Positions 1 to 7,634 of a DNA stretch of 13,299 nt are shown piece after piece; the stretch's first letter is position 1; each line of letters starts with the position of its first letter. The notes under the pieces were generated by a model, which did no database searches, was not told the origin of the DNA, and worked only from the letters and a program-made list of their open reading frames with translations. The position numbers and the translations under genes were made by a program. This DNA comes from Bacillota bacterium. Its GTDB lineage: Bacteria; Bacillota; Clostridia; Peptostreptococcales; Anaerovoracaceae. The stretch is from positions 1-13,299 of the forward strand of contig JAQXSU010000036.1 in NCBI GenBank assembly GCA_029219125.1. Reading direction: 5' to 3'.

Positions 1-740
1 CCGTCCAGAGGATCCACATCATAGGTCGCCGCATGGCAGACGTCGATGGCTGCCGCCAGGTCCGGCTGCAAATCATATCCCAGGCCGGTCACGCCTTTTC
101 CCCGCATCTCCTCACAGCTGGCGCCCACCACGATCAGGTCGCAGTCCGGTGTTTTTCCCTGCTGTTTCAGCAGCTCCAGGGCGTACAGGATGCAGGTAAA
201 GCAGGCTCTGTCATCCAGTGCCGGTCCCGACAGACAGTCTTCCGAAAGCATCCGCGCCGGCATGTGGAAATAGACCGGGGATCCGGTTCCAATACAGGCT
301 TCTGCCTGTTCCTTTGTCATTCCTGCATCGAGGAACAGATCTTCCACTGCAGCGGCATTTTTTTCTTCATCCCAGGTATCCGGCAGGCAGCCGATAACAC
401 CTCGATACAGTTTCCCGTCGGATCCTGCGATGGTCACCCGGCCGCCGGGCAGCACGCGGGGATCCACGCCGCCGCTTTTTTCCAGCAGAAGAAAACCCTC
501 CTCCGTTACTTTGCTGACCATCAGTCCCACCTGGTCCAGGTGGGCATCCAGCAGAAGAACCGGTGCATCCTCCCTGCCGCAGGACCATCTTCCGATGAGG
601 TTTCCGAACCGGTCCACCTCTACCGTGTCCATATATGGCTGCAGCAGTTCTGCTGCAGCCCGGGCGGCCCCGGTCTCCCAGCCGGAAAGCCCGCAGAGGC
701 CTGAAAGGTGTATTGTTTCTTTTATATATTTCTCTTTCAT
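1..740 (-). CDS. M42 family metallo-aminopeptidase, partial (C-terminus beyond window edge)
   Basis: The frame opens at ATG 738-740 and stays open to the window edge, giving about 246 residues of a family usually near 340-360. M42 enzymes are cytosolic di-metal aminopeptidases or glutamyl/deblocking peptidases that finish peptide degradation. Visible family motifs are AHLDQVG (H67 and D69, first metal histidine region), PGGRVTI near 98-104, GPALDDRA (D176, bridging metal aspartate), CEEMRGKG (E210 catalytic base and E211 metal ligand) and AIDV (D233 metal ligand). The last metal histidine would lie outside the window. A GGGAGGG ribosome site sits 8 nt before the ATG. The gene follows secA in the same direction but lies beyond a strong terminator, and I found no convincing promoter in the 52 bp between terminator and start. 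It could equally be named FrvX-like or endoglucanase-M family; the substrate is unknown. Confidence 0.88.
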   Translation of the reverse strand, partial: MKEKYIKETIHLSGLCGLSGWETGAARAAAELLQPYMDTVEVDRFGNLIGRWSCGREDAPVLLLDAHLDQVGLMVSKVTEEGFLLLEKSGGVDPRVLPGGRVTIAGSDGKLYRGVIGCLPDTWDEEKNAAAVEDLFLDAGMTKEQAEACIGTGSPVYFHMPARMLSEDCLSGPALDDRACFTCILYALELLKQQGKTPDCDLIVVGASCEEMRGKGVTGLGYDLQPDLAAAIDVCHAATYDVDPLD

Positions 741-792
741 TTAAGTACCCTCCCGTCACATACCTACACTTTACCATGTTTTCCAGAAAAAG

Positions 793-836
793 AAAAGAGC
801 GCAGGCCGCAGATTTCTCTGCGTCACACGCTCTTTT
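793..836. terminator. Bidirectional rho-independent terminator downstream of secA
   Basis: The outer arms 793-801 and 828-836 pair perfectly (AAAAGAGCG with CGCTCTTTT). An inner hairpin, CGCAGA (807-812) with TCTGCG (817-822), stacks inside around a 4-nt loop. On the minus strand, which carries secA, the stem runs into a T-rich tail (TTTTCTTTTTC); on the plus strand it ends in a T6 run. It lies 30 nt past the secA stop and should separate the secA transcript from the M42 peptidase gene. Confidence 0.85.
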
Positions 837-865
837 TTCTGATCGTTCTGGTTTTCTGTTCGGTT

Positions 866-3682
866 TTACTGCTCCAGATCCTTTTTCATGCAGCAGTTCT
901 TATATTTCTTTCCGGAGCCGCATGGGCACGGGTCGTTTCTTCCCACCTTCGGTGCCTGACGGCGTACGGTTTCCTGCTTGTGCGGTTCTTCCGGCTTTGG
1001 TGCCGCACCCGGCATCTGACCGCCATATCCGCCTGCACCCTGGCCGCCGTCCGGCATGCCGGAATTCCCGGAGGCTGCACGTTTTGCCAGGGAAGCTGCA
1101 TCCCCGCGGAAGTCATCCTTTCGGCCTTCCCCTCTGCCGATGACAGACCGGCGCTCCGTGCGGGTATTCATCGTTACGTTATAGCAGTATCTCACGGTAT
1201 CCTGCTGGATATCTCCGATCATTTCCTCAAACATATCGAAGCCTTCTTTGGAGTAAGCTGCTGCCGGATCCATCTGTCCCAGTGCCCGCAGGCCGATGCC
1301 ATCTTTCAGATCATCCATGGCCTGAATGTGATCCATCCAGCGGTTATCTACCACCCGCAGCAGGATCATGCGCTCCACTTCACGCATCCGCTCTGTACCG
1401 ATTTCTGCTTCCTTCTGATCATAGAGCCGACGGAAGGCAGACTTGACATCTTCCATCAGCTTGTCTTCTGTCAGATCGTGAATCTGATCCTCAGTATAGG
1501 ACAGGCCCGGGAAGGTTTCCGTGATCCGCTTCAGATTTTCGGACAGGCCGGAAAGATTCCATTCTTCTGCGAACTTGCTCTCTACTGTCACCGGCTTGAT
1601 CAGGCTTTCCACCAGGGTTTCCATCATGCCCATGATGTTCTCCTTCAGGTCTTCGCCGAAGAGCACCTTACGCCGCTCGTCGTAGATAACTTCACGCTGT
1701 TTGTTCATGACATTATCGTACTGGAGCACGTATTTACGGATTTCAAAGTTGCGGCCTTCCACTTTTTTCTGTGCGTTTTCGATGGTCTTGGACAGCATGC
1801 CGGCAGCGATTGCCTCATCCTGCATGCCGAACTTATCCATAACGCCCTGGATCCGGTCTCCGCCAAAGAGACGCATCAGGTCATCCTCCAGTGAAATGAA
1901 GAACTGGGTTTCACCCGGGTCTCCCTGTCGTCCGGAACGGCCGCGGAGCTGATTATCGATACGGCGGGATTCATGGCGCTCGGTACCGATGATGCACAGA
2001 CCGCCCAGTTCAACGACCTTCTGCTGCTCATCAGCACGCTCTGCCTTGTATTTTTCCAGCAACTGGTGGAAGGTATCTCTCGCCTGGTTCAGTTCCGGAT
2101 CATCACTGGATACGAAGCTGGTGGCGAAGGAAATCTGTTCTTCCGTAAAGCCTTTCTCTGCCATCTCTTTCTTCGCTTCGAATTCCGGGTTGCCGCCCAG
2201 GATGATATCGGTACCACGACCTGCCATGTTGGTGGCGATGGTCACAGCACCCAGCCGGCCTGCCTCTGCCACAATGGCCGCTTCCTTGTCATGCTGCTTT
2301 GCATTCAGCACATTATGCTTCACGCCCCGCTTTTTCAGCAGCAGGCTGATGCGTTCGGAGTTTTCGATGGAAATAGTACCCACCAGTACCGGCTGTCCCG
2401 TCTGGTGTGCCTCCACAATCCGGTCTGCGATGGCCTTGAACTTGGCATGCTCATTGCCGAAAATGGCATCATCGTGGTCCACTCTGGCAATCGGTTTATT
2501 GGTCGGAATCACCACAACGTCCATGTTGTAGATGTCCCGGAATTCTTCTTCTTCTGTCTTGGCCGTACCGGTCATACCGGCCAGCTTGTTATACATTCTA
2601 AAGTAGTTCTGCAGAGTAATGGTGGCCAGCGTCTTGGACTCGGAACGGACGAACACGCCTTCCTTGGCCTCGATGGCCTGGTGAAGGCCGCCGTTGTAGC
2701 GGCGTCCGAACATGAGACGGCCTGTAAATTCGTCGACGATGATGATTTCTCCGTCCTTCACAATGTAGTCCACATCCCGCTTCATGATGTTTCTGGCTTT
2801 CAGAGCTTCCAGTACGTGATGGTTGATTTCCATGTTTTCCGGATCACCGAAGTTGTCTATACCGAAGAATTTCTCCGCTTTTTCAATACCTTCTTCTGTC
2901 AGGCTGACTCTCTTTTCCTTCTCTTCAATAGTGAAGTCCTCTTCATTGCGCAGTCCCTTCACGAACCGGTCTGCCGTCTGGTACAGATCCGTGGACTTGT
3001 CCCCTCTGCCGGAAATAATCAGCGGCGTTCTGGCTTCATCGATGAGGATGGAGTCCACTTCGTCGATGATGGCGTAGTTCAGCTCCCTCTGGGTCAGCTG
3101 TTCCTTATAGGTCACCATGTTGTCCCGCAGGTAGTCGAAACCAAATTCATTATTGGTTCCGTATGTGATATCCGCCTGATAGGCTTCCTTTCTGGTCTTT
3201 TCGGAAATACCGTGAATTACACAGCCCACCGTCAGGCCCAGGAAGGAGTAGATCTTTCCCATCCACTCTGCGTCTCGCTTGGCCAGGTAATCGTTGACGG
3301 TAATGACATGAACGCCCCTGCCCTCCAGCGCATTCAGATAGGTCGGCAGCGTTGCCACCAGAGTCTTACCTTCACCGGTCTTCATCTCAGCGATCCGGCC
3401 CTGATGCAGGGCGATACCGCCGATGACCTGTACTTTGAACGGCTTCATGCCCACGCTTCTCCATGCAGCTTCCCGGCACACAGCGAAGGCTTCCACCAGC
3501 AGATCATCCAGGGTTTCCCCTTCTGTCAGTCTTTTTTTGAATTCTGCCGTTTTTCCTTTCAGTTCCTCATCACTGAGAGCTCCCATCTGTCCGTCCAGCG
3601 CCATGACCTTATCTGCAATGGCAGACAGCTTCTTTACTTCTCTTGCATTCAGATCCCCCAGGATCTTTTCCATGAGTCCCAT
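866..3682 (-). CDS. secA: Preprotein translocase ATPase SecA
   Basis: SecA is the motor ATPase that drives unfolded secretory proteins through the SecYEG channel, cycling between cytosol and membrane. The 938-residue product has every hallmark: MKTGEGKT Walker A (GEGKT at 103-107), IIDEVDSILIDEART (Walker B DEVD at 207-210), the preprotein cross-linking region after it, NQLRGRSGRQGDPGE (helicase motif VI) followed by FISLEDDLMRLFG, the helical scaffold and wing domains, a Gly/Pro-rich linker near 875-910, and a C-terminal zinc tail CPCGSGKKYKNCC (C919, C921, C930, C931). The zinc tail is typical of SecA proteins that contact SecB or ribosomes. The start chosen is ATG 3682 (MGLMEK), with AAAGGGG 8 nt upstream; a second in-frame ATG three codons later is possible but too close to the site. 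It starts 15 nt after the CorC-like gene, so the two are probably co-transcribed. Confidence 0.98.
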   Translation of the reverse strand: MGLMEKILGDLNAREVKKLSAIADKVMALDGQMGALSDEELKGKTAEFKKRLTEGETLDDLLVEAFAVCREAAWRSVGMKPFKVQVIGGIALHQGRIAEMKTGEGKTLVATLPTYLNALEGRGVHVITVNDYLAKRDAEWMGKIYSFLGLTVGCVIHGISEKTRKEAYQADITYGTNNEFGFDYLRDNMVTYKEQLTQRELNYAIIDEVDSILIDEARTPLIISGRGDKSTDLYQTADRFVKGLRNEEDFTIEEKEKRVSLTEEGIEKAEKFFGIDNFGDPENMEINHHVLEALKARNIMKRDVDYIVKDGEIIIVDEFTGRLMFGRRYNGGLHQAIEAKEGVFVRSESKTLATITLQNYFRMYNKLAGMTGTAKTEEEEFRDIYNMDVVVIPTNKPIARVDHDDAIFGNEHAKFKAIADRIVEAHQTGQPVLVGTISIENSERISLLLKKRGVKHNVLNAKQHDKEAAIVAEAGRLGAVTIATNMAGRGTDIILGGNPEFEAKKEMAEKGFTEEQISFATSFVSSDDPELNQARDTFHQLLEKYKAERADEQQKVVELGGLCIIGTERHESRRIDNQLRGRSGRQGDPGETQFFISLEDDLMRLFGGDRIQGVMDKFGMQDEAIAAGMLSKTIENAQKKVEGRNFEIRKYVLQYDNVMNKQREVIYDERRKVLFGEDLKENIMGMMETLVESLIKPVTVESKFAEEWNLSGLSENLKRITETFPGLSYTEDQIHDLTEDKLMEDVKSAFRRLYDQKEAEIGTERMREVERMILLRVVDNRWMDHIQAMDDLKDGIGLRALGQMDPAAAYSKEGFDMFEEMIGDIQQDTVRYCYNVTMNTRTERRSVIGRGEGRKDDFRGDAASLAKRAASGNSGMPDGGQGAGGYGGQMPGAAPKPEEPHKQETVRRQAPKVGRNDPCPCGSGKKYKNCCMKKDLEQ

Positions 3683-3697
3683 CGTATTTACCCCTTT

Positions 3698-4948
3698 CTA
3701 TTCCTCTTTTTCCAGTTCCGTCACCGTCATGTTGATCTCCAGTGCCTTACGATCATCTGCTTTGGTGACTGTCACATCAAATCGCTTGAAATCTGCTTCG
3801 TATACGAAGTGGTCTCCCACGGACGGCAGCTTGTCAATCTGCAGCACCACCCATCCGTTGACGGTATTGGCATCAATATCCTCATCCACATCGAAGTAGT
3901 CAAACATTTTATCCACATTGGTACCGCAAAGTACCCGGTAGGTGCCGTCCTGCTGCTGCACGATATCCTGCAGCTGTTCCGCATCATGCTCATCGTAAAT
4001 CTCGCCCACCAGTTCTTCGATGATATCCTCCATGGTCACCAGCCCCGATGTGCCGCCATATTCATCCACGATGATGGCTATGTGGGTCTTGGCCGTCTGC
4101 AGCCGCTTCAGCAGCTGGGAGATCTTCATGGAACCAGCCACGAAAATAACCGGCTTCACGTATTCTGACACATCCGCATCTGTGCCTTTAATGTAATTAT
4201 GGAAGTCCTTCTGATTCAGAACACCCATAATATTATCCAGATCGCCCTCATAGACCGGCAGTCTGCTGAAGCCGGTCTCCAGAAACAGTCTGGCGATCTC
4301 TTCCTTATCTTCATCAATTTCAATGGCATCGATATCCACGCGGGGTGTCAGCACATCCCACGCCTCCAGCTCATTGAACTCGATGGCATTCTGGATCAGT
4401 TCGCTCTGTCCCTCATCAATCCCGCCTTCCGTTTCTGCCTCTTCCACGATGGTCAGCAGCTCGTCTTCTGTAATCGGCCGGGATCCGTCCACATGAAAAA
4501 GCCTTGCCAGCAGTCTTTTCCACTGGGTGAAGATCCAGTTGACCGGCGTCAGGATCACGATGAAAACTTTCAGCAGCGGCGCCGAAAACATTGCAAAACT
4601 CTCCGCTTTTTCCTTTGCGATGCTCTTCGGAGATATCTCACCGAACACCAGAACCACCACTGTGATCACGATAGTAGCGATAGTCGCGCCGTACAGCGGA
4701 TACAGCTTCATGAAAAACACCGTGGCGATGGAAGACATGGCGATATTCACGATATTGTTCCCCACCAGGATGGTAGAGAGCAGCGAATCGTAATTTTCCG
4801 ACATCTCCAGAACCTGCTTCGCTTTTTTATCGCCATCTCCGGCAAGGTTTTTCAGCCGGATACGGTTGGCCGAAGTAAAGGCGGTTTCCGTCGCTGAAAA
4901 ATAGGCGGAAAAAACAACCAGCAAAACAATTGCAATAATATATTGCAT
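3698..4948 (-). CDS. CNNM/CorC-type membrane protein with CBS pair (hemolysin-related, HlyC/CorC family)
   Basis: The 416-residue protein has the family's order of parts: an N-terminal DUF21 (CNNM) membrane domain of about 140 residues with hydrophobic segments near 2-18, 55-80, 87-104 and 118-140, the conserved FSATETAF (13-24 region) and FGEISPKS (102-109), a paired CBS domain at about 200-320 (TPRVD, FSRLPVYEG, VDEYGGTSGLVTMEDIIEELVGEI), and a C-terminal CorC_HlyC domain (about 335-412, TVNGWVVLQIDKLPSVGD). Homologues are linked to magnesium or cobalt efflux and resistance; 'hemolysin' is a historical label. An upstream in-frame TTG would add 11 residues, but the GGAGGG site at the right distance fixes the start at ATG 4948. 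It is the first gene of a probable two-gene transcript with secA. The exact ion is not inferable. Confidence 0.93.
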   Translation of the reverse strand: MQYIIAIVLLVVFSAYFSATETAFTSANRIRLKNLAGDGDKKAKQVLEMSENYDSLLSTILVGNNIVNIAMSSIATVFFMKLYPLYGATIATIVITVVVLVFGEISPKSIAKEKAESFAMFSAPLLKVFIVILTPVNWIFTQWKRLLARLFHVDGSRPITEDELLTIVEEAETEGGIDEGQSELIQNAIEFNELEAWDVLTPRVDIDAIEIDEDKEEIARLFLETGFSRLPVYEGDLDNIMGVLNQKDFHNYIKGTDADVSEYVKPVIFVAGSMKISQLLKRLQTAKTHIAIIVDEYGGTSGLVTMEDIIEELVGEIYDEHDAEQLQDIVQQQDGTYRVLCGTNVDKMFDYFDVDEDIDANTVNGWVVLQIDKLPSVGDHFVYEADFKRFDVTVTKADDRKALEINMTVTELEKEE

Positions 4949-5008
4949 ATAATTGATCCCTCCAAAATTACTGAAATACAAGTTTATAACTTTCTTAGCC
5001 GCTCGATT

Positions 5009-5037
5009 ATTGTAACATATTCTTCCGTATAAATCAA
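5009..5037 (-). promoter_or_regulatory. Sigma-A type promoter for the CorC-like gene and secA
   Basis: Read on the minus strand, TTGATT (5032-5037) and TACAAT (5009-5014) are separated by exactly 17 bp. Transcription would begin near 5002, giving a leader of about 54 nt to ATG 4948. No other good promoter is visible before secA. Confidence 0.68.
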
Positions 5038-5147
5038 AGTATCTGCCTCTTTTTCACCATTTCTTTTCAAAATATTTATGCCCGGGTCACTTTCTGCGGC
5101 GAATTTCGTCATTTTTCGTGGTTTCTCGATGCAGTTCAATCCCTTTC

Positions 5148-5181
5148 GTCAACGTCACCCTATTTTTCGGCATGAGTTGAC
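5148..5181. promoter_or_regulatory. Candidate operator, GTCAAC/GTTGAC inverted repeat overlapping the birA -35 box
   Basis: The arms 5148-5153 and 5176-5181 are perfect inverted repeats 22 bp apart, and the right arm shares five bases with the -35 hexamer. The right half-site GTTGACAA differs by one base from the GTTAACAA half-site known for Firmicute BirA boxes; the left (TCGTCAAC) differs by two. The known boxes have half-sites about 14-15 bp apart, so the wider spacing counts against it. Confidence 0.3.
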
Positions 5182-5205
5182 AAGATAATTTTCATCCGTT
5201 ATAAT
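5177..5205 (+). promoter_or_regulatory. Perfect-consensus sigma-A promoter for birA-bioY
   Basis: TTGACA (5177-5182), a 17-bp spacer and TATAAT (5200-5205) match the consensus at all twelve positions. The start point would be near 5212, leaving a leader of about 69 nt. Such a strong promoter on a regulatory gene suggests that it is normally held down by a repressor, most simply BirA itself (inference). Confidence 0.85.
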
Positions 5206-5280
5206 AATCTGCGTCATGACAAGGCCCTGCGTGGATGGATTTTGCGCAGAGGAAAAGAGAAAAGAGAAGAGGTGCACACT

Positions 5281-6282
5281 ATGTCTACGAAACTCACCCT
5301 GCTGGAGGTTCTCAATGAGAATACCAACACCTATCTGTCCGGACAACAGCTGGCTGACAGGCTTGGACTTTCCCGGAATGCGGTCTGGAAGGCCATGAAA
5401 AAGCTGCAGGAGCAGGGGTACATTATAGAATCAAAGGCCGGTACCGGCTATCGCCTGCGGGAGCAGACGGATATCATCACGGCAGACTATCTGAAGGAGC
5501 ACGTGACACGCCCATGCCGATATCAGATATTTGATGTGACGGATTCCACCAACCGAGTGGCAAGAGAACTGGATGTCTCTGACTGCAGAGAGCAGCCATA
5601 TATTATTGTTGCCAATGAGCAGACAAAGGGCCGGGGCCGTCTGGGGAGAAATTTCTATTCGCCACCCGGAACCGGTCTGTACATGACCATCGCCTTCTGC
5701 CCGGACTTCGGGCTGGATAAGGCCATGCTGGTGACCACCATCGCTGCAGTGGCTGTCTGCCGTGCCATCGAGCAGGTGACAGGTCTCTATCCGAAGATCA
5801 AATGGGTCAACGACATCTACCTGAACGGAAAAAAAGTCAGCGGTATGATGACAGAAGCCCAGAGTAACTTCGAGACAGGAAACATCGATAAAATCATCCT
5901 GGGAATCGGCGTCAACTGTTTCCCGGGTTCCTTCCCGGAAGAACTGTCTGATATCGCCACATATCTGCAGAATCCGCCGAAGCAGTTCAGCAGAGGACAG
6001 CTTGCCGCTGCCATTGTCAACCAGTTCTTCGACGCTATCCAGCAGAAGGACACCGGCGCACTGATCCGGGAATATAAATCCAAATCCTTTATTCTGGGTG
6101 AGAGAATCACCATTTACAACACCATCTCCGGCCAGTCGCCTGACCGGAATACCAAGGGCATCAAAGCCAGAGCTATCGATATCGATGAAAACGGTGGTCT
6201 GGTGGTTGAGTATATGGAAGGCAGGAGAATGCGTGAAATGGAAACACTGACAACTGGGGAGGTATCAATCAGACCATGGTAA
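5281..6282 (+). CDS. birA: BirA, bifunctional biotin-protein ligase and biotin operon repressor
   Basis: BirA activates biotin as biotinyl-AMP and attaches it to the lysine of biotin carboxyl-carrier proteins; forms with an N-terminal DNA-binding domain also repress biotin genes. The 333-residue protein has a winged helix-turn-helix at about 5-60 (SGQQLADRLGLSRNAVWKAMKKL), the DSTN motif at 88-91, the nucleotide/biotin loop GRGRLGR (117-123), KWVND (174-178, usually KWPND), GIGVN (208-212), and a C-terminal SH3-like domain ending in GEVSIRPW. An in-frame TTG at 5242 is rejected because AAGAGG lies 8 nt before ATG 5281 and the homology begins there. It overlaps bioY by 7 nt, so the ligase/repressor and biotin uptake are made from one message. 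The complete HTH domain supports a repressor role. Confidence 0.96.
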   Translation: MSTKLTLLEVLNENTNTYLSGQQLADRLGLSRNAVWKAMKKLQEQGYIIESKAGTGYRLREQTDIITADYLKEHVTRPCRYQIFDVTDSTNRVARELDVSDCREQPYIIVANEQTKGRGRLGRNFYSPPGTGLYMTIAFCPDFGLDKAMLVTTIAAVAVCRAIEQVTGLYPKIKWVNDIYLNGKKVSGMMTEAQSNFETGNIDKIILGIGVNCFPGSFPEELSDIATYLQNPPKQFSRGQLAAAIVNQFFDAIQQKDTGALIREYKSKSFILGERITIYNTISGQSPDRNTKGIKARAIDIDENGGLVVEYMEGRRMREMETLTTGEVSIRPW

Positions 6283-6869
6283 ACGAAAAAAATGCTGCAG
6301 CAGCTGCTGCAGCAAATCATGCAAATAAAACGAAGTATCTGATTCTGGCAGGCATGTTCGCTGCAGTCACCGCAGTCTGCTCCTGGATCAACATTCCGCT
6401 GCCTTTCACACCGGTTCCGATCAACCTGGCACTGCTGGCAGTCTATCTGGCCGGAGGCCTGCTGGGAGTAAAGTACGGCTTCTTCAGCGAGCTGATCTAT
6501 ATCCTGCTGGGCGCCATCGGCGTTCCGGTATTCGCTGGCTTTTCCGGCGGCTTCGGCATCATCACCGGCGCCACCGGCGGCTTTATCATCGGCTATCTTT
6601 TCGCTGCTGTTCTGGTGGGACTGCTGTCATCCGGCACGGAAACCATGCCGGCGAAAAAAGCGGCAGTCCGTCTGACTCTGGCCTGTCTGACCGGTATGAT
6701 CTGCTGCTACGCCTTCGGGCTGGCATGGTTCATGGTCCTCACCGGCACCGATCTTATGGGCAGCCTGGTGGCATGCGTCTTCCCGTTCCTTCCGGGAGAT
6801 GCGGTGAAAATCGTTCTGGCAGTGATCCTGATCCGCCGCCTGAAGCCTGTGGTGAACCGGCAGCAGTAA
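6276..6869 (+). CDS. bioY: BioY, biotin-binding S component of an ECF transporter
   Basis: BioY is the substrate-binding membrane subunit for biotin import; in group II ECF systems it uses the shared EcfA/EcfA'/EcfT module. The 197 residues contain about six hydrophobic segments, starting at residue 20. Family sequences visible include IPLPFTPVPINLALLAVYLAG, LGVKYGFFSELIYILLGAIGVPVF, GGFGIITGATGGFIIGYL and, near the end, FPFLPGDAVKIVLAV. No ecfA or ecfT gene is next to it, so energising proteins must be encoded elsewhere. The ATG overlaps the birA stop (CCATGGTAA). The likely ribosome site GGGGAGG (6256-6262) is 13 nt before it, longer than usual, so translational coupling to birA probably matters. 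The N terminus carries an odd seven-alanine run encoded by a perfect 22-bp palindrome. Confidence 0.95.
   Translation: MVNEKNAAAAAAANHANKTKYLILAGMFAAVTAVCSWINIPLPFTPVPINLALLAVYLAGGLLGVKYGFFSELIYILLGAIGVPVFAGFSGGFGIITGATGGFIIGYLFAAVLVGLLSSGTETMPAKKAAVRLTLACLTGMICCYAFGLAWFMVLTGTDLMGSLVACVFPFLPGDAVKIVLAVILIRRLKPVVNRQQ
6293..6314. repeat. 22-bp perfect palindrome in the bioY alanine tract
   Basis: The bases from 6293 to 6314 equal their own reverse complement, built from TGCTGCAGCAG and its mirror. They encode part of the N-terminal Asn-Ala7 run and begin 15 nt after the ATG codon, so the message could form a hairpin close to the ribosome entry site. Confidence 0.9.
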
Positions 6870-6883
6870 GCCGGCAGCAGTAA
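6857..6883 (+). repeat. Tandem 13-bp duplication across the bioY stop codon
   Basis: CCGGCAGCAGTAA occurs at 6857-6869, where it encodes the last codons and TAA stop of bioY. It recurs at 6871-6883, one base later, so the unit is 14 bp long. The second copy is out of frame after the stop and looks like a recent slippage duplication without coding effect. Confidence 0.85.
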
Positions 6884-6928
6884 CTCGGCACAGCTCGAAT
6901 CTGTCTCGGCAGTTACAATCTCGTTCAA

Positions 6929-6955
6929 AAGGGGCCTCCTACAGGATGGCCCCTT
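6929..6955. terminator. Convergent bidirectional terminator between bioY and the glycosyltransferase gene
   Basis: AAGGGGCC (6929-6936) pairs with GGCCCCTT (6948-6955), with TCC/GGA extending the stem inward past one bulged base. The plus side ends in CTTCTTCT and the minus side in TTTTGAACG. The left-facing gene's TAG stop (6939-6941) lies inside the hairpin loop, so the same DNA serves both convergent transcripts. Confidence 0.8.
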
Positions 6956-7616
6956 CTTCTATATATCCATATTGTTCCATACACTGAATCACCTGCTGGC
7001 GTCGCTGCTCCGCCAGATCCGGGTTCACATCCGGTGAATAAACGGACGGCGCATTGGGAATCCCCGCAAGCAGTGTCGCTTCATAGTCATTCATTTCTGC
7101 CGGTATCTTTCCGAAATATCCCATGGATGCGTCATATACATTGTAATATCCGGATCCGAAATAGATAGAGTTGAGATAAAATTCCAGAATCTGTTTTTTC
7201 GAATAATGCTTTTCAATGTTGAAGGCCATCAGCAGCTCCGCCACCTTCCGGTCAAACTTCTTATCCAGTTCGAAATACCAGATCTTCGCCAGCTGCTGGG
7301 TAATGGTGCTTCCCCCTTCCACCAGTTCCTTCTCCTGAAAATTCCGGATGATTGCCCGTCCGGTTGACCGCAGGTTAAATCCATGATGATCATAAAAGCT
7401 TCTGTCTTCCACCGCTAAAACCGCGTCCAGATACACTTCCGGCAGCTGTTCCAGCGTGGTGAAATGCTCCTGTGCGCTGATCTGTGCCGCCTTTTCCTCC
7501 AGCGGACAGGCAGCCAGCGCATCCTCGTACATCTGCCAACCGCTGTAAAATGTCAGCCCCACCCAGGTCAGAATGACCAGAAAGGCCAGCATGAATATTT
7601 TTTTCAGTAATCCCAT
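6939..7616 (-). CDS. mtgA: Monofunctional biosynthetic peptidoglycan glycosyltransferase (GT51)
   Basis: GT51 enzymes polymerise lipid II into glycan strands on the outer face of the membrane. The 225-residue product has a short basic N terminus and one membrane anchor (about 7-24), then the GT51 motifs: AVEDRSFYDHHG (catalytic E70), GGSTITQQLAK (101-111), KVAELLMAFNIEKHYSKKQILEFYLNSIYFG (about 124-154, written here as family reference points K124, E128 and Y148) and AGIPNAPSVYSP (184-195). There is no transpeptidase domain, so it is monofunctional like MtgA/SgtB rather than a class A penicillin-binding protein. A TTG six bases upstream is rejected, because AAGGGGA lies 8 nt before ATG 7616 but only 2 nt before the TTG. 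A terminator ends just 19 nt upstream and no promoter is visible after it, so expression may depend on read-through. Confidence 0.92.
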   Translation of the reverse strand: MGLLKKIFMLAFLVILTWVGLTFYSGWQMYEDALAACPLEEKAAQISAQEHFTTLEQLPEVYLDAVLAVEDRSFYDHHGFNLRSTGRAIIRNFQEKELVEGGSTITQQLAKIWYFELDKKFDRKVAELLMAFNIEKHYSKKQILEFYLNSIYFGSGYYNVYDASMGYFGKIPAEMNDYEATLLAGIPNAPSVYSPDVNPDLAEQRRQQVIQCMEQYGYIEEGAIL

Positions 7617-7634
7617 TTTCAAATCCCCTTTTCG

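Larger units (their letters stand above)
4949..5280. other. Divergent intergenic region between the CorC-like gene and birA
   Basis: These 332 bp hold no credible gene. They carry a minus-strand promoter for the CorC-like gene at 5009-5037 and a plus-strand consensus promoter for birA at 5177-5205. Between them lie an inverted GTCAAC/GTTGAC pair (5148-5153 and 5176-5181) and a repeated TTTCGTCA (5104-5111 and 5144-5151, exactly 40 bp apart). A perfect 8-bp palindrome GTCATGAC (5213-5220) sits at the expected birA transcription start. Confidence 0.7.

Noticed and set aside
1973..4168. A 731-codon open frame on the plus strand, antisense to secA and the CorC-like gene, and a similar long frame at 635-1894.
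   Set aside because: They lie opposite proteins with unmistakable motifs, have no ribosome site, and their translations are rich in His, Phe and Cys with no recognisable domain. They are mirror frames of strong coding sequence.
4949..4981. Longer form of the CorC-like protein starting at an upstream TTG.
   Set aside because: The GGAGGG ribosome site lies between the TTG and ATG 4948, at the right distance only for the ATG, and the family's hydrophobic N terminus begins there.
5104..5151. TTTCGTCA repeated exactly 40 bp apart between the divergent promoters.
   Set aside because: Only two 8-bp copies in a region with many TTTCG words. Chance cannot be excluded, so it is only noted in the intergenic description.
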